DNA of 64,000 nucleotides from assembly GCF_000519185.1 (NCBI RefSeq), contig NZ_JAFA01000005.1:186001-250000 (forward strand), written 5' to 3'. A program made the translations under genes and the position numbers. The DNA is from Paraburkholderia nodosa DSM 21604 (GTDB taxonomy: Bacteria > Pseudomonadota > Gammaproteobacteria > Burkholderiales > Burkholderiaceae). Numbering within the stretch: the first letter of the stretch is position 1; each line of letters starts with the position of its first letter. Shown in pieces: positions 27,853 to 40,840 of the stretch. Under the pieces are notes generated by a model. The model was given only the letters and a program-made list of their open reading frames with translations, searched no databases and had not been told where the DNA came from.

Positions 27853-28623
27853 ATGGCAAAAATCTTCTGCGTTGCGAACCAGAAGGGCGGCGTCGGCAAG
27901 ACGACGACAACGGTCAATCTCGCCGCGAGCCTCGCATCGCAGGGACAACGTGTCCTTCTCATCGACCTCGACCCTCAGGGCAACGCCACGATGGGCAGCG
28001 GCATCGACAAGGCCGCGTGCGAGAACACGGTGTACGAGGTGCTCGTCGACGGTGTCACGGTGAACGCCGCGCGCACGCGGCCGGAGCAGGTGGGCTACGA
28101 CGTGGTGCCGGCCAACCGCGAGCTGGCCGGCGCCGAGGTCGAACTGGTGACGGTCGAGCAGCGCGAGCGGCGCCTGAAGGCCGCGCTCGCCGAAGTCGAC
28201 GCCGAGTACGACTTCGTACTCATCGACTGCCCGCCGGCGCTTTCGCTGCTCACGCTCAACGGCTTGTGCGCCGCCCATGGCGTGGTGATCCCGATGCAGT
28301 GCGAATACTTCGCGCTCGAAGGCCTTTCGGATCTCATCAATACGATTAAGCAGGTCCACGCGAACATGAATCGCGACCTGAAGGTGATCGGCCTTCTGCG
28401 CGTGATGTTCGACCCGCGCATCACGCTGCAGCAGCAGGTTTCCGAGCAGTTGAAGGAGCACTTCGGCGACAAGGTCTTCGACGCGGTGATCCCGCGCAAC
28501 GTCCGGCTTGCTGAAGCACCCAGCTACGGCTTGCCGGGTGTGGTGTTCGATCGCGCCTCGCGCGGCGCACAGGCCTACGTGCAGTTCGGCGCGGAAATGA
28601 TCGAGCGCGTGCGCGCACTCTGA
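27853..28623 (+). CDS. parA: Chromosome partition ATPase ParA
   Basis: The 256-residue deviant-Walker ATPase has KGGVGKTTTTVNLAASL, switch DLDPQGNATMG and FVLIDCPP. It binds the nucleoid in its ATP state and moves ParB-parS complexes. It has no N-terminal HTH, as expected for chromosomal ParA/Soj. parB follows after 18 bp. Confidence 0.97.
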   Translation: MAKIFCVANQKGGVGKTTTTVNLAASLASQGQRVLLIDLDPQGNATMGSGIDKAACENTVYEVLVDGVTVNAARTRPEQVGYDVVPANRELAGAEVELVTVEQRERRLKAALAEVDAEYDFVLIDCPPALSLLTLNGLCAAHGVVIPMQCEYFALEGLSDLINTIKQVHANMNRDLKVIGLLRVMFDPRITLQQQVSEQLKEHFGDKVFDAVIPRNVRLAEAPSYGLPGVVFDRASRGAQAYVQFGAEMIERVRAL

Positions 28624-28641
28624 CGAGACTGGGGAAGCACG

Positions 28642-29529
28642 ATGAATGCAGTAGCACGGAAGAAGGGGCTAGGCCGGGGCCTGGAGGCATTGCTCGGCGG
28701 CAGCGCGGACATCACCGAGGCGGTGAAGATCGACGGCGCGCCTAACTCGCTGCCGCTCACGCAGATGCAGGCCGGCAAGTACCAGCCGCGCACGCGCATG
28801 GACGAGGGCGCGCTCCAGGAGCTGGCCGCGAGCATTCGCGCACAGGGTCTGATGCAGCCGATTCTGGTGCGCCCGATTGCGACGGGGCGCTACGAAATCA
28901 TCGCGGGGGAGCGACGCTTCCGTGCGGCGCACATCGCCGGCCTGACCGAAGTGCCGGTGCTCGTGAAGGACGTGCCCGACCAGGCCGCCGCCGCGATGGC
29001 GCTGATCGAGAACATCCAGCGCGAGGACCTGAATCCGCTGGAAGAGGCGCAGGGCATCCAGCGCCTGCTCGACGAGTTCAGCTTCACGCACGAGCAGGCG
29101 GCCGAATCCGTGGGACGCTCGCGCAGCGCGGTGTCGAACCTGCTGCGTCTGCTCAACCTCGCAGCGCCCGTGCAGACCATGCTGCTGGCCGGCGATCTCG
29201 ACATGGGCCACGCCCGTGCGCTGCTCGCCGTGGACGCCGCCACGCAGATCACGCTGGCGAACCAGGTGGTCAACAAGCGGATGTCGGTGCGTGAAACGGA
29301 GAAGCTCGTTTCGGCCACGACGAAGGCCGCACCGGCAGTGAAGGCGAAGGCCGCTCACGACGGCGGGCGCGACACGCGCCGCCTCGAAGAGGAGCTGTCG
29401 GACCTGCTCGCCGCATCGGTGAAGATCAAGCTCGGCCGGCGCGGGCGAGGGCAGCTCACGGTCGACTTCGGCGACCTCGACGCGCTCGATGGCATCCTGC
29501 TGCGTCTGCGCGGCGAAACGGCGGCGTGA
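28642..29529 (+). CDS. parB: Chromosome partition protein ParB
   Basis: The 295-residue protein starts RKKGLGRGLEALLGG, the ParA-contacting tail. It has the CTP-binding box GERRFRAAHIAGL, the ENIQREDLNPLEEAQG segment, and the HTH TDEQAAESVGRSRSAVSNLLRLL type region. It should bind both parS sites in this window. The operon parA-parB is tight. A transporter gene starts 43 bp later. Confidence 0.96.
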   Translation: MNAVARKKGLGRGLEALLGGSADITEAVKIDGAPNSLPLTQMQAGKYQPRTRMDEGALQELAASIRAQGLMQPILVRPIATGRYEIIAGERRFRAAHIAGLTEVPVLVKDVPDQAAAAMALIENIQREDLNPLEEAQGIQRLLDEFSFTHEQAAESVGRSRSAVSNLLRLLNLAAPVQTMLLAGDLDMGHARALLAVDAATQITLANQVVNKRMSVRETEKLVSATTKAAPAVKAKAAHDGGRDTRRLEEELSDLLAASVKIKLGRRGRGQLTVDFGDLDALDGILLRLRGETAA

Positions 29530-29572
29530 TGGTCCTGATGCGGGCCGCCGCGGCTAACGCGCACGCCGGCGC

Positions 29573-30730
29573 ATGAAGCCGGTGCGCGAATCGGAGCAGG
29601 GCGCGCGTGAGCCCTTGAACCTGCTGCGCCGCATCGGCGCATTTGCCGTTTCTGAGCCCGTGCTCGCGATTCTCGTCGTGGCGTTCGTGGCGTTGCAGAT
29701 CTACGCGCCTCGTCCCATCGCCTCGCTGCCCGCACTGGTCGACTGGCAAACGGTGATGACCCTCGCGGGCCTGCTCATTCTGACGAAGGGTATCGAATAT
29801 TCAGGACTGCTGACCTGGCTCGCGCACAAGCTCGTCCACCACATTCACTCGGAGCGCGGGCTCGCGCTGCTGCTCGTCGCGCTGGCAGCGGTGCTGGCGA
29901 TGATTGTGACCAACGATGTGGCGCTTTTTGTCGTGGTGCCGCTCGTGCTGTCGCTCCACAAGCTCACGCCGCTGCCGCTCAAGCGCCTCGTGATCGTCAT
30001 CGCGCTTGCCGTGAATGCAGGCTCGGTGCTCACGCCGCTCGGCAACCCGCAGAACCTGTTTCTCTGGCAGGCGAGCGGGGTGTCGTTCGGACGTTTCGTC
30101 GTGGGGCTCGCTCCGCTTTGCGCGTTTCTTATGGCGATGCTCATCGTGATCGCCGCGTTTCTTTTCAAGGCCACACCGCTCGATCTCTCGAAAGATGCCG
30201 CGCCGCAGCGCGTCGATCGCGCACTGGCGAGCGTGGCCGCGTTGCTCTTCGTCGCGTTCGTGCTGCTCGCCGATGCACACCACGCAGGCGTCGCGCTGGC
30301 CGCCGTCGCCGCGGGCTTTGTGGTGTGGCGCATTCGCATCGTGCTGAAGATCGACTGGCTGCTGCTGCTGATCTTCGTGCTGATGTTCATCGTCCTGCGC
30401 AGCGTGGCCGCGCTACCCGCCATTCATCACGCGCTGACGTCGCTGTCACTGCAAACGCCGATGCGCGCTTTTGCCGCAGGCGCGGTGCTGTCGCAGATCA
30501 TTAGCAATGTTCCGGCCGCCATTGTGCTCGCGGGCTTCACACACGACTGGCGTGCGCTCGCGTTCGGCGTGAGCGTGGGGGGCTTCGGGGTCGCCATCGG
30601 CTCGCTAGCGAATCTCATCGCCGTGCGTCTATCCGGCCAGCGCGGCGTCTGGCTGCTGTTTCACCTGATCGCCGTGCCGTTCTGGATCGTGGCCTTTTTG
30701 GGCGGCGCGCTGCTGCTGCATCTGTTCTGA
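29573..30730 (+). CDS. SLC13/ArsB-superfamily anion transporter
   Basis: The 385-residue protein has about eleven hydrophobic segments. MIVTNDVALFVVVPL and SVLTPLGNPQNLFLWQASG match the helical-hairpin motifs of ArsB/CitT ion transporters, and SQIISNVPAAIVLAGF is the second matching hairpin. The substrate may be an anion or dicarboxylate; it cannot be assigned. The ATG at 29573 has no clear ribosome site, and the gene may be translated from the parB transcript. The same transporter position between parB and atpI is common in Burkholderiaceae. Confidence 0.88.
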   Translation: MKPVRESEQGAREPLNLLRRIGAFAVSEPVLAILVVAFVALQIYAPRPIASLPALVDWQTVMTLAGLLILTKGIEYSGLLTWLAHKLVHHIHSERGLALLLVALAAVLAMIVTNDVALFVVVPLVLSLHKLTPLPLKRLVIVIALAVNAGSVLTPLGNPQNLFLWQASGVSFGRFVVGLAPLCAFLMAMLIVIAAFLFKATPLDLSKDAAPQRVDRALASVAALLFVAFVLLADAHHAGVALAAVAAGFVVWRIRIVLKIDWLLLLIFVLMFIVLRSVAALPAIHHALTSLSLQTPMRAFAAGAVLSQIISNVPAAIVLAGFTHDWRALAFGVSVGGFGVAIGSLANLIAVRLSGQRGVWLLFHLIAVPFWIVAFLGGALLLHLF

Positions 30731-30918
30731 CGCCACCGGTCCCACATCCTGGCGCATATCGCCGATTACGCGCCAGATGACCTCATATTTACCTGGTCCT
30801 CCTGAAGATCCATTCTTCCCTGCTTCGTCCCTTACAGTTACCGGTCACACCTTCGCGGCGTCGCGTTTCCCGCATCATGAAGTCGCATTTCACAGGTGTT
30901 ATTGAAGGGCCTAAAGTC

Positions 30919-30947
30919 TTGAATTGCCTGCAACTATCGCTTACAAT
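30919..30947 (+). promoter_or_regulatory. Sigma-70 promoter for the atp operon
   Basis: TTGAAT (30919-30924) and TACAAT (30942-30947) are exactly 17 bp apart, 79 bp before the atpI ATG. This is the main feature of the 296-bp gap 30731-31026. Confidence 0.65.
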
Positions 30948-31026
30948 CGCCCGGATTTATTTGGTTGGCGATGCCGTAAGTGCGCTGTAATAAAACGCGT
31001 GCGAGGCGAATTTCCGGAATCAAGCG

Positions 31027-31608
31027 ATGGTGGGTCAGAGGCCAGACGAAGCGCCGCAGGCGCATGAAGGGCCCGATGTACCGCCGGGCGAAGTCGGAGC
31101 ATCCCGCCGGGGGCAGGATGCAGCGGCAGATAATTCCGGACGCGTTGATCACAACGTGCGCTGGGATGAGCTGGACGCCAGCCAGCAAGATAACAACGAC
31201 ATCGTTCCGCTCACCCGGGCCGAAGCCGAGCAGATCTTCGGCGCGCAGGTGAGTCGCCCATCGCGCGTCACGCCGTTTCGTGTCGTCGCGGCGCAAGTGG
31301 TTTTGTCCCTGGTTGCAACGTTGGCGTGGTGGCTGTTTTATAAGCCGCCGGGCAGTGCTGCGTTGTCGGCGTTCCTGGGCGGAGCGATCTGCTGGTTTCC
31401 CGGTGCGCTGTTCGCAGCGCGCCTGAAGCAGTTGAGTCGTGCCGGCACCGTGTTTAACTGGATGCTCGGTGAAGCCTTCAAGATGGGGGCGACGATTGCG
31501 ATGTTCGTCGCCATCGCGTTCTGGTATCACGACGTGCAGTGGATTCCCTTGCTCGTCACGTACCTGATCGCACTAAAGACATACTGGATCGCGCTCGCGT
31601 GGCGCTGA
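31027..31608 (+). CDS. atpI: ATP synthase subunit I
   Basis: The 193-residue protein has a polar, charged N-terminal region of about 85 residues, then about four membrane segments (FRVVAAQVVLSLVATLAWWLF, SAFLGGAICWFPGALFAARL, GATIAMFVAIAFWY, TYLIALKTYWIALAW). AtpI is thought to aid c-ring assembly or Mg2+ supply. The long soluble N-terminus is unusual for the family overall; whether the true start is further in cannot be decided. It heads the atp operon, 171 bp before atpB. Confidence 0.88.
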   Translation: MVGQRPDEAPQAHEGPDVPPGEVGASRRGQDAAADNSGRVDHNVRWDELDASQQDNNDIVPLTRAEAEQIFGAQVSRPSRVTPFRVVAAQVVLSLVATLAWWLFYKPPGSAALSAFLGGAICWFPGALFAARLKQLSRAGTVFNWMLGEAFKMGATIAMFVAIAFWYHDVQWIPLLVTYLIALKTYWIALAWR

Positions 31609-31779
31609 CCCACCCACATCGCGCCGCCTCAAGTCAGGGCGTCGAAGCGATGACGGTGGAAGTTAGCTGGCCGATGCGAAGCAGGTAAGACGCGATCCAC
31701 GGCGGTGCGTTCCCGCAATACAGTATTGCGGCGGGAGCGGCCGAAAACGATTTTCGACAATTTGGGTGGCTTTAACGAT

Positions 31780-32631
31780 ATGGCAGCTAGCGAAGGAACG
31801 AGCGCACCGGGTCCGTCCGAGTACATTGCTCACCACTTGCAGAACTTTGCGACCTCGCACCAGACGTCGATCGTCGACTTCAGCGTCTGGAACATCGACA
31901 CGTTGTTCTGGTCGATCCTGTGCGGCGTCGTGACTATCTTCATCCTGCGCCTCGCCGCGCGCAAGGCGACCCCGGGCGTACCGGGCCGCTTCCAGTGCGC
32001 CATCGAAATGCTGGTCGAGATGGTCGAGGACCAGTCCAAGTCCATCGTCCATGGCAACCGCGCATTCATCGCACCGCTCGCGCTGACCGTGTTCATCTGG
32101 GTCGCGCTCATGAACTCGCTCGACTTCATTCCGGTTGACCTGCCGGGCCGCGTGATCGGCTGGCTGGGTCTGTCCGAAGCACTGCCGCACCAGCGCATCG
32201 TTCCGACCGCCGACCTCAACGGCACGTTCGGCATCGCGCTCGGCGTGTTCGTGCTCATGATTTACTACAACCTCAAGATCAAGGGTCCTGGCGGCTTCGC
32301 ACACGAGCTGCTCTCGGCCCCGTTCGGCGCGCATCCGCTGCTGTGGATCCCGAACCTTGCACTGAACATCATCGAGTTCGTCGCCAAGACGGTTTCGCTC
32401 GCCCTGCGGTTGTTCGGCAACATGTATGCAGGCGAGCTGCTGTTCCTGCTGATCGCGCTGCTGGGCGGTCTGTGGAGCTTCGGCGCGGACACGACGGTGC
32501 TTGGCTTCATCGGCCACGTGATTGCGGGCAGCGTCTGGGCGGTCTTCCACATCCTGATCGTTCTGCTGCAGGCGTTCATTTTCATGATGCTGACGCTGGT
32601 GTACATCGGCCAGGCACACGACAAGCACTAA
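31780..32631 (+). CDS. atpB: F1Fo ATP synthase subunit a
   Basis: The 283-residue membrane subunit forms the proton half-channels beside the c-ring. [29 protein letters not shown] contains the essential arginine of helix 5, and [25 protein letters not shown] is the last helix. The ATG at 31780 begins just before the polar N-terminus; the open frame to 31705 is not supported. Confidence 0.96.
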   Translation: MAASEGTSAPGPSEYIAHHLQNFATSHQTSIVDFSVWNIDTLFWSILCGVVTIFILRLAARKATPGVPGRFQCAIEMLVEMVEDQSKSIVHGNRAFIAPLALTVFIWVALMNSLDFIPVDLPGRVIGWLGLSEALPHQRIVPTADLNGTFGIALGVFVLMIYYNLKIKGPGGFAHELLSAPFGAHPLLWIPNLALNIIEFVAKTVSLALRLFGNMYAGELLFLLIALLGGLWSFGADTTVLGFIGHVIAGSVWAVFHILIVLLQAFIFMMLTLVYIGQAHDKH

Positions 32632-32688
32632 GTGCTCGTCAAACCAGATTTGCAGTTTTAAATCCCCAGTTCCAGAAAATCTCAATAA

Positions 32689-32967
<279 letters not shown>

Positions 32968-33106
32968 GTTCCCTGGAAGGTTGCGCCTGACCTATAACGG
33001 GTAGTGGGCGCATGGCGGAACGGGAGACGAGGCGCTGATCGAGTTCACAACCGATGAGCGCCTTGCCGTTTCAATTCCCCGGAATAGCAACGATTAAGGA
33101 AACACC

Positions 33107-33577
33107 GTGAATCTCAACGCAACCCTGTTTGCGCAAATGGTCGTGTTCCTGATCCTCGCGTGGTTCACGATGAAGTTCGTGTGGCCGCCGTTGATCAACG
33201 CCCTCGACGAGCGCTCGAAGAAGATCGCGGACGGCCTCGCCGCTGCGGAAAAGGGCAAGGCGGAACTCGAAGCGGCGCACAAGCGCGTCGGCGAAGAGCT
33301 CGCTACCGCCCGTAACGAGGGTCAAAGCCGTATCGCCGACGCTGAAAAGCGCGCGCTGGCCGTCGCAGAAGAAATCAAGGCCCAGGCACACGCCGAAGCG
33401 GCACGCATCATCGCCCAGGCGAAGGCCGACGCCGACCAGCAGGTCGTCAAGGCACGCGAAGTACTGCGCGCTGAAGTCGCCGCCCTCGCCGTGCAAGGCG
33501 CCGAGCAGATCCTGAAGCGCGAAGTCGATCAGTCGGCTCACGCCGAACTGCTGAATCAACTGAAAGCCGAGCTCTGA
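33107..33577 (+). CDS. atpF: F1Fo ATP synthase subunit b
   Basis: The 156-residue stator subunit has one N-terminal membrane helix ([22 protein letters not shown]) followed by a long charged coiled coil ([24 protein letters not shown]...). Two copies brace F1 against subunit a. It lies 139 bp after atpE and 2 bp before atpH. Confidence 0.97.
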   Translation: MNLNATLFAQMVVFLILAWFTMKFVWPPLINALDERSKKIADGLAAAEKGKAELEAAHKRVGEELATARNEGQSRIADAEKRALAVAEEIKAQAHAEAARIIAQAKADADQQVVKAREVLRAEVAALAVQGAEQILKREVDQSAHAELLNQLKAEL

Positions 33578-33579
33578 TC

Positions 33580-34119
33580 ATGGCCGAACTTGCAACCATC
33601 GCCCGCCCGTACGCAGAAGCATTGTTTGGCGTGGCCGAAGCTGGTGACACCGCCGCCTGGTCCACGCTCGTTTCGGAGCTGGCACAGGTTGCGGCCTTGC
33701 CCGAGGTGCAGTCGGTCGCGACGAGCCCGAAGGTGAGCCATGCCCAGGTCGCCGAGCTGCTGCTCGCGGCGGTGAAGTCGCCGGTCAAGGAATCGGCCGA
33801 GGTGAAGAACCTCGTGCAGATGCTGATCGAGAATCATCGCCTGGCACTGCTGCCGGAAATCCAGACGCAGTTCGAAGCGCTCAAGAACGCCAAGGCAGGT
33901 GCTGCTGACGCAGTGATCGTCAGCGCGTTCCCGCTCGAAGGCGCCCAGTTGAACGACCTCGTCGCCAGCCTCGAACGCAAGTTCAAATGCAAGCTGAAGC
34001 CGACCGTCGAGATCGACAACTCGCTGATCGGCGGCGTGCGCGTCACGGTCGGCGACGAAGTGCTCGATACCTCGGTCCGCGCGCGGCTCGCCAGCATGCA
34101 GGCGGCGTTGACCGCCTGA
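33580..34119 (+). CDS. atpH: F1Fo ATP synthase subunit delta
   Basis: The 179-residue protein caps the top of F1 and joins it to the b dimer. [16 protein letters not shown] is the conserved N-terminus, and the C-terminus holds [26 protein letters not shown]. It starts 2 bp after the atpF stop, so translation is probably coupled. Confidence 0.96.
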   Translation: MAELATIARPYAEALFGVAEAGDTAAWSTLVSELAQVAALPEVQSVATSPKVSHAQVAELLLAAVKSPVKESAEVKNLVQMLIENHRLALLPEIQTQFEALKNAKAGAADAVIVSAFPLEGAQLNDLVASLERKFKCKLKPTVEIDNSLIGGVRVTVGDEVLDTSVRARLASMQAALTA

Positions 34120-34186
34120 GCGCCTCGATTCTAAAAATCGGGCGCGGCGGCTGGCACGCAACAGAATTGAACATCAGGAGCGAATA

Positions 34187-35728
34187 ATGCAACTCAATCC
34201 CTCTGAGATCAGCGAGCTGATCAAGAGCCGGATCCAGGGCCTTGAAGCGAGCGCAGACGTTCGCAACCAGGGCACCGTGATCTCCGTGACCGACGGTATC
34301 GTGCGTATCCACGGCCTGTCGGACGTGATGCAGGGCGAAATGCTCGAATTCCCGGGCAACACCTTCGGCCTCGCGCTGAACCTCGAGCGCGACTCGGTCG
34401 GCGCGGTGATTCTGGGCGAGTACGAGCACATCTCGGAAGGCGACATCGTCAAGACGACGGGCCGCATTCTCGAAGTGCCGGTTGGCCCCGAACTGATCGG
34501 CCGCGTGGTCGATCCGCTCGGCAACCCGATCGACGGCAAGGGCCCGGTCAACGCCAAGATGACCGACGCGATCGAAAAGATCGCTCCGGGCGTGATCTGG
34601 CGTGAAGGCGTGTCGCAGCCGGTGCAAACGGGTCTGAAGTCGATCGACTCGATGGTGCCGATCGGCCGTGGCCAGCGTGAGCTGATCATCGGCGACCGTC
34701 AGTGCGGCAAGACCGCAGTGGCCGTCGACACGATCATCAACCAGAAAGGCAAGGACCTCATCTGTATCTACGTCGCCATCGGTCAGAAGGCTTCGTCGAT
34801 CCAGAGCGTGCTGCGCAAGCTCGAAGAAACGGGCGCGATCGAATACACGATCGTCGTTGCCGCTTCGGCTTCGGAATCGGCCGCGCTGCAGTACCTCGCG
34901 CCGTACGCCGGCTGCACGATGGGCGAATACTTCCGCGACCGCGGTCAAGACGCCCTGATCATCTATGACGACTTGACCAAGCAAGCCTGGGCATACCGTC
35001 AGATCTCGCTGCTGCTGCGCCGCCCGCCGGGCCGTGAAGCTTACCCCGGCGACGTGTTCTATCTGCACTCGCGTCTGCTCGAGCGCGCGGCGCGCGTGTC
35101 GGCCGACTACGTCGAGAAGTTCACGAACGGCGAAGTGAAGGGCAAGACGGGTTCGCTCACCGCACTGCCGATCATCGAAACGCAAGCCGGCGACGTGACC
35201 GCATTCGTTCCGACGAACGTGATCTCGATTACGGACGGCCAGATCTTCCTGGAAACCGACCTCTTCAACGCAGGCATCCGCCCGGCAATCAACGCCGGCG
35301 TTTCGGTGTCGCGTGTGGGTGGTGCGGCACAGACCAAGGTCGTGAAGAAGCTGTCGGGCGGTATCCGTACCGACCTCGCGCAGTACCGTGAACTGGCTGC
35401 ATTCGCCCAGTTCGCATCGGACCTCGACGAAGCGACCCGCAAGCAGCTCGAGCGCGGCCGCCGCGTGACGGAACTGCTCAAGCAGCCGCAGTATCAGCCG
35501 CTGCAAGTGTGGGAACTGGCTGTTGCGCTGTTCTCGGCGAACAACGGCTACCTCGACGACATCGACGTCAAGGACGTCCTGCCGTTCGAAAAGGGCCTGC
35601 GCGAATACCTGAAGTCGAAGCACGCTGACCTCGTCGCGCGCATCGAGGACAAGAAGGACCTGTCGAAGGACGACGAGAACGCGCTCCACGCGGCTCTCAA
35701 GGACTTCAAGAAGTCCGGCGCATACTGA
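34187..35728 (+). CDS. atpA: F1Fo ATP synthase subunit alpha
   Basis: The 513-residue regulatory nucleotide-binding subunit has a P-loop [15 protein letters not shown] and the alpha signature [17 protein letters not shown] with the arginine finger. Length is normal. CAGGAGCG lies upstream of the ATG. Confidence 0.98.
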   Translation: MQLNPSEISELIKSRIQGLEASADVRNQGTVISVTDGIVRIHGLSDVMQGEMLEFPGNTFGLALNLERDSVGAVILGEYEHISEGDIVKTTGRILEVPVGPELIGRVVDPLGNPIDGKGPVNAKMTDAIEKIAPGVIWREGVSQPVQTGLKSIDSMVPIGRGQRELIIGDRQCGKTAVAVDTIINQKGKDLICIYVAIGQKASSIQSVLRKLEETGAIEYTIVVAASASESAALQYLAPYAGCTMGEYFRDRGQDALIIYDDLTKQAWAYRQISLLLRRPPGREAYPGDVFYLHSRLLERAARVSADYVEKFTNGEVKGKTGSLTALPIIETQAGDVTAFVPTNVISITDGQIFLETDLFNAGIRPAINAGVSVSRVGGAAQTKVVKKLSGGIRTDLAQYRELAAFAQFASDLDEATRKQLERGRRVTELLKQPQYQPLQVWELAVALFSANNGYLDDIDVKDVLPFEKGLREYLKSKHADLVARIEDKKDLSKDDENALHAALKDFKKSGAY

Positions 35729-35815
35729 TCCGTCCGGGAATCAATCACGATAAACGGACATTGAAGCGGCGCGGGGTTCGTTGAAACCCGCCTCGCTTCG
35801 ATCAAGGAGCAAGCA

Positions 35816-36697
35816 ATGGCTGGAATGAAGGAAATTCGCGGCAAGATCAAGAGCGTGCAAAACACGCGCAAGATCACCAAGGCGATGGAAATGGTCGCGG
35901 CGTCGAAAATGCGCCGTGCCCAGGAGCGCATGCGCGCCGCCCGCCCGTATGCCGACAAGGTCCGCGACATCGCTGCGCACATGAGCCGTGCGAACCCCGA
36001 GTACCGCCACCCGTTCATGGTGGAAAACACCGGTGCGAAGGTCGCAGGCGTGATTCTCGTCACGACCGACAAGGGTCTGTGCGGCGGGATGAACACCAAC
36101 GTGCTGCGCGCGACGCTGCAGAAGTTCAAGGATCTGGAAGCATCCGGCACGTCGATCGAAGCAACTGCGATCGGCAGCAAGGGCCTCGGTTTCCTGAACC
36201 GTCTGCGCGCGAAGGTCGTCTCGAACGTTGTGCAACTCGGCGACACGCCGCACCTCGAAAAGCTGATCGGCGCGATCAAGGTGCAGCTCGACCAGTACTC
36301 GGAAGGCAAGCTTTCCGCCGTGTACCTCGCGTACACGCGCTTCGTCAACACGATGAAGCAGGAGCCGGTGATCGAGCAACTGCTGCCGCTGTCGGCCGAG
36401 CGTCTCGAAGCGAATGACGACGGCACGACGCCGAAGTCGGCGTGGGACTACATCTACGAGCCGGACGCGCAAACCGTCGTGGACGAACTGCTGGTGCGCT
36501 ATGTCGAAGCCCTGGTCTATCAGGCCGTGGCGGAAAACATGGCTTCGGAGCAGTCGGCCCGTATGGTGGCGATGAAGGCGGCGTCGGACAATGCGAAGAC
36601 GGTCATCAACGAACTGCAGCTTTCGTACAACAAGAGCCGCCAGGCCGCGATTACGAAGGAACTTTCGGAAATCGTCGGCGGCGCAGCAGCCGTCTGA
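35816..36697 (+). CDS. atpG: F1Fo ATP synthase subunit gamma
   Basis: The 293-residue rotor shaft has the typical N-terminus [35 protein letters not shown] and the C-terminal helix [29 protein letters not shown] precedes the ATG. Confidence 0.97.
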   Translation: MAGMKEIRGKIKSVQNTRKITKAMEMVAASKMRRAQERMRAARPYADKVRDIAAHMSRANPEYRHPFMVENTGAKVAGVILVTTDKGLCGGMNTNVLRATLQKFKDLEASGTSIEATAIGSKGLGFLNRLRAKVVSNVVQLGDTPHLEKLIGAIKVQLDQYSEGKLSAVYLAYTRFVNTMKQEPVIEQLLPLSAERLEANDDGTTPKSAWDYIYEPDAQTVVDELLVRYVEALVYQAVAENMASEQSARMVAMKAASDNAKTVINELQLSYNKSRQAAITKELSEIVGGAAAV

Positions 36698-36749
36698 TAA
36701 GCGCGAACCGATTGCGAAACCGCGCCGGTGTGAGCCGGTGAGCGAGTGA

Positions 36750-38171
<1,422 letters not shown>

Positions 38172-38244
38172 GGGTTGAGTTGCAGGCAACAAGGCGCGGC
38201 GCTTCATTCGTGAGGCGCATCGCCTTCGCAACCCACTCAAGCTG

Positions 38245-38289
38245 TGCATGGGACCGGAGTAAGCGCTAAAGCGCCAACTCCGATCGACA
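38245..38289. repeat. 45-bp palindromic repeat, copy 3 (within the atp operon)
   Basis: The third copy opens TGCATGGGAC, has arms CGGAGT / ACTCCG around AAGCGCTAAAGCGCCA, and ends CGACA. It lies between atpD and atpC, ending 2 bp before the AGGAG ribosome site of atpC. Confidence 0.8.
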
Positions 38290-38304
38290 CAGGAGTCGAC
38301 ACAT

Positions 38305-38730
38305 ATGGCAGCAACCATCAAGGTAGACGTCGTCAGCGCCGAAGAGAGCATCTTCGACGGCCAGGCGAAGTTCGTCGCGCTTCCGGGCGAGGCGGGCGAG
38401 CTGGGCATTCTGCCGGGCCACACGCCGCTCATCACGCGTATTCGTCCGGGCGCCGTGCGCATCGTGGCGGAAGACGGCGGTGAAGAGTTCGTGTTCGTCG
38501 CCGGCGGCATTCTCGAAGTGCAGCCGGGCGCCGTCACGGTGCTCGCCGACACCGCGATCCGCGGCAAGGATCTCGACGAGGCGAAGGCCACGGAAGCGCG
38601 CAAGCGCGCTGAAGAGACGCTGCAGAACGCGGGCTCGAACCTCGAGTACGCCACCGCCCAGGCCGAGCTGGCCTACGCGGTCGCGCAGCTCGCGGCGATC
38701 CAGCGCCTGCGCAAAATGAACCAGCACTAA
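38305..38730 (+). CDS. atpC: F1Fo ATP synthase subunit epsilon
   Basis: The 141-residue subunit is an N-terminal beta-sandwich ([39 protein letters not shown]) with a C-terminal helical pair ([13 protein letters not shown]...) that can inhibit ATP hydrolysis. AGGAG lies about 10 bp upstream of the ATG. A palindromic repeat sits directly 5' of that site. Confidence 0.97.
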   Translation: MAATIKVDVVSAEESIFDGQAKFVALPGEAGELGILPGHTPLITRIRPGAVRIVAEDGGEEFVFVAGGILEVQPGAVTVLADTAIRGKDLDEAKATEARKRAEETLQNAGSNLEYATAQAELAYAVAQLAAIQRLRKMNQH

Positions 38731-38773
38731 TCGGTTCTCGTACGCGCGCCCTTGTGGCGCCGCGTTCGAAGCG

Positions 38774-38804
38774 AAAAGGGCTCCCCAACCGGGGAGCCCT
38801 TTTT
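38774..38804 (+). terminator. Intrinsic terminator of the atp operon
   Basis: AAAAGGGCTCCCC (38774-38786) pairs with GGGGAGCCCTTTT (38791-38803) around AACC, and T follows. It lies in the 332-bp gap 38731-39062. The rest of that gap holds TTGACG near 38908 but no convincing -10. Confidence 0.9.
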
Positions 38805-39062
38805 GCATTTGCGCGCCGCTGAGCGGGCACGGCCCAATGGCATCGCGCTGAAAAACACGGCATAAATGCCGTGGGCCACGGTGGTCGACAAAAACGCTCT
38901 GACATACTTGACGTTTACGGAAAGGTAATGCCAAATCATGCGTTCGCAGCCGGCCCAGACCCTGCGGGTAAGACTTGATGCCGCCCCCGGGAAAGCCGGT
39001 GGCACAATGGTTTTCAAATTCATTTCAAACGCGGGAGTGACGCTCCCCAGGAGACAGCCATC

Positions 39063-40823
39063 ATGGCAATCGACGCAGCAGGCGCGCGCGCCGCGCCCGG
39101 TGTACATGAGCCGCTCATCGCGCCGAAAGACGGGCTTTCCTACGTGCGAGGCACGACCGACGTGCCGCTCAGCGACGCGACCCTCGGCACGTTCCTGCAG
39201 GAGACCGCGAACCGGGTTCCCGAGCGGCCTGCCGTGGTGTTCCGCGAGCAGGGTATCCGCTGGAACTGGCGCGAGTTCGCCGCCGAAGTGGACGTGCTCG
39301 CAGCCGGCTTCGCCGAGCTAGGCATCGTCAAGGGGGATCGCGTCGGCATCTGGTCGCCCAATCGCGTCGAGTGGTTGCTCACCCAGTTTGCGACCGCGCG
39401 GATCGGTGCGGTGCTCGTCAACATCAATCCCGCCTATCGCCTCGCCGAACTCGAATACGCGCTGAACAAGGTCGCCTGCAAGGCGATCGTCTCGGCCGAG
39501 AGCTTCAAGACCTCGAAGTATCTGGAGATGCTGCAGACGCTCGCCCCCGAGCTTGCGAGCGCCACGCCCGGCCAGTTGCAGGCCGCGCGCCTGCCCGAAC
39601 TGCGCGCGGTCGTGCGCATGTGCGACACAGCCACGCCCGGCATGCTCTGCTTTAGCGAACTCGTGGAGATGGGCCGTGAGCGCATCGCCCGCGACGGCAC
39701 GGCGTGGCTCGACGCGATCAACGCGACGCTATCGCCCGACGAGGCCATCAACATCCAGTTCACGAGCGGCACGACCGGCAATCCGAAGGGCGCGACGCTC
39801 ACGCACCGCAACGTGCTCAACAACGGGCGTTTCATTGCCCAGGCGATGCGCCTCACGGAAGAAGACTCGCTCTGCATTCCGGTGCCGCTCTATCACTGCT
39901 TCGGCATGGTGCTCGCGGTACTCGCGTGTGTATCCGTTGGCGCGAACATGGTGTTCCCGGGCGAGGCTTTCGATCCGCGCGCGACGCTCGAAGCCGTCTC
40001 GGAAGAGGGCTGCACGGCATTGCACGGCGTGCCCACGATGTTCATCGCGGAACTCGATCATCCGGAGTTCGCGCGCTTCGATCTTTCGAAGCTGCGCACG
40101 GGCATCATGGCCGGCTCGCCGTGCCCGATCGAGACGATGAAGCGCGTGGTCTCGAAGATGCATCTCGCCGAAATCACGATCGCCTACGGCATGACGGAAA
40201 CGAGCCCGGTGTCGTTCCAGAGTTCGACCACCGACCCGCTCGACAAGCGCACGACCACGGTGGGCCGCATTCAGCCGCATCTCGAAGTGAAGATCGTCGA
40301 CGCGCTCGGCAATACTGTGCCGGTGGGCGAAACGGGCGAGCTGTGCACGAAGGGCTATTCGGTGATGCAGGGCTACTGGGGCGACGCAGAGAAGACGGCC
40401 GAGTCGATCGTCGATGGCTGGATGCATACGGGCGATCTCGCGACGATCGACGCCGAAGGCTACTGCAACATCGTCGGCCGTCTCAAGGACATGCTCATCC
40501 GCGGTGGCGAGAACATCTATCCGCGAGAGATCGAAGAGTTTCTGTTCCGCCACCCGAAGGTGCAGTCGGCGCAGGTGTTCGGCGTCCCCGATGCGAAGTA
40601 CGGCGAGGAAGTGTGCGCGTGGATCGTGCTGCGTCCGGGCGAAGCGGCAACGGCGGAGGAGATTCAGGCGTTCTGCCAGGGGCAGATTGCGCACTACAAG
40701 ATCCCGAAGTACATCCGCTTCGTCGACGAACTGCCGATGACCGTGACGGGCAAAGTGCAGAAGTTCGTGATGCGCGCGCGCATGATCGACGAACTCAAGA
40801 TCAGCGAGCAGAAGACGGCTTGA
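39063..40823 (+). CDS. AMP-dependent fatty-acyl-CoA synthetase
   Basis: The 586-residue adenylate-forming enzyme activates a carboxylic acid as acyl-AMP and then acyl-CoA. It shows the P-loop [19 protein letters not shown], the [11 protein letters not shown] motif, and the C-terminal hinge [23 protein letters not shown] and lysine region [14 protein letters not shown]. It resembles medium- to long-chain FadD-like enzymes; the chain length is not known. AGGAGACAGCC precedes the ATG. It is monocistronic, with terminators on both sides. Confidence 0.93.
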   Translation: MAIDAAGARAAPGVHEPLIAPKDGLSYVRGTTDVPLSDATLGTFLQETANRVPERPAVVFREQGIRWNWREFAAEVDVLAAGFAELGIVKGDRVGIWSPNRVEWLLTQFATARIGAVLVNINPAYRLAELEYALNKVACKAIVSAESFKTSKYLEMLQTLAPELASATPGQLQAARLPELRAVVRMCDTATPGMLCFSELVEMGRERIARDGTAWLDAINATLSPDEAINIQFTSGTTGNPKGATLTHRNVLNNGRFIAQAMRLTEEDSLCIPVPLYHCFGMVLAVLACVSVGANMVFPGEAFDPRATLEAVSEEGCTALHGVPTMFIAELDHPEFARFDLSKLRTGIMAGSPCPIETMKRVVSKMHLAEITIAYGMTETSPVSFQSSTTDPLDKRTTTVGRIQPHLEVKIVDALGNTVPVGETGELCTKGYSVMQGYWGDAEKTAESIVDGWMHTGDLATIDAEGYCNIVGRLKDMLIRGGENIYPREIEEFLFRHPKVQSAQVFGVPDAKYGEEVCAWIVLRPGEAATAEEIQAFCQGQIAHYKIPKYIRFVDELPMTVTGKVQKFVMRARMIDELKISEQKTA

Positions 40824-40840
40824 TACGTGGTTTGATGCCA

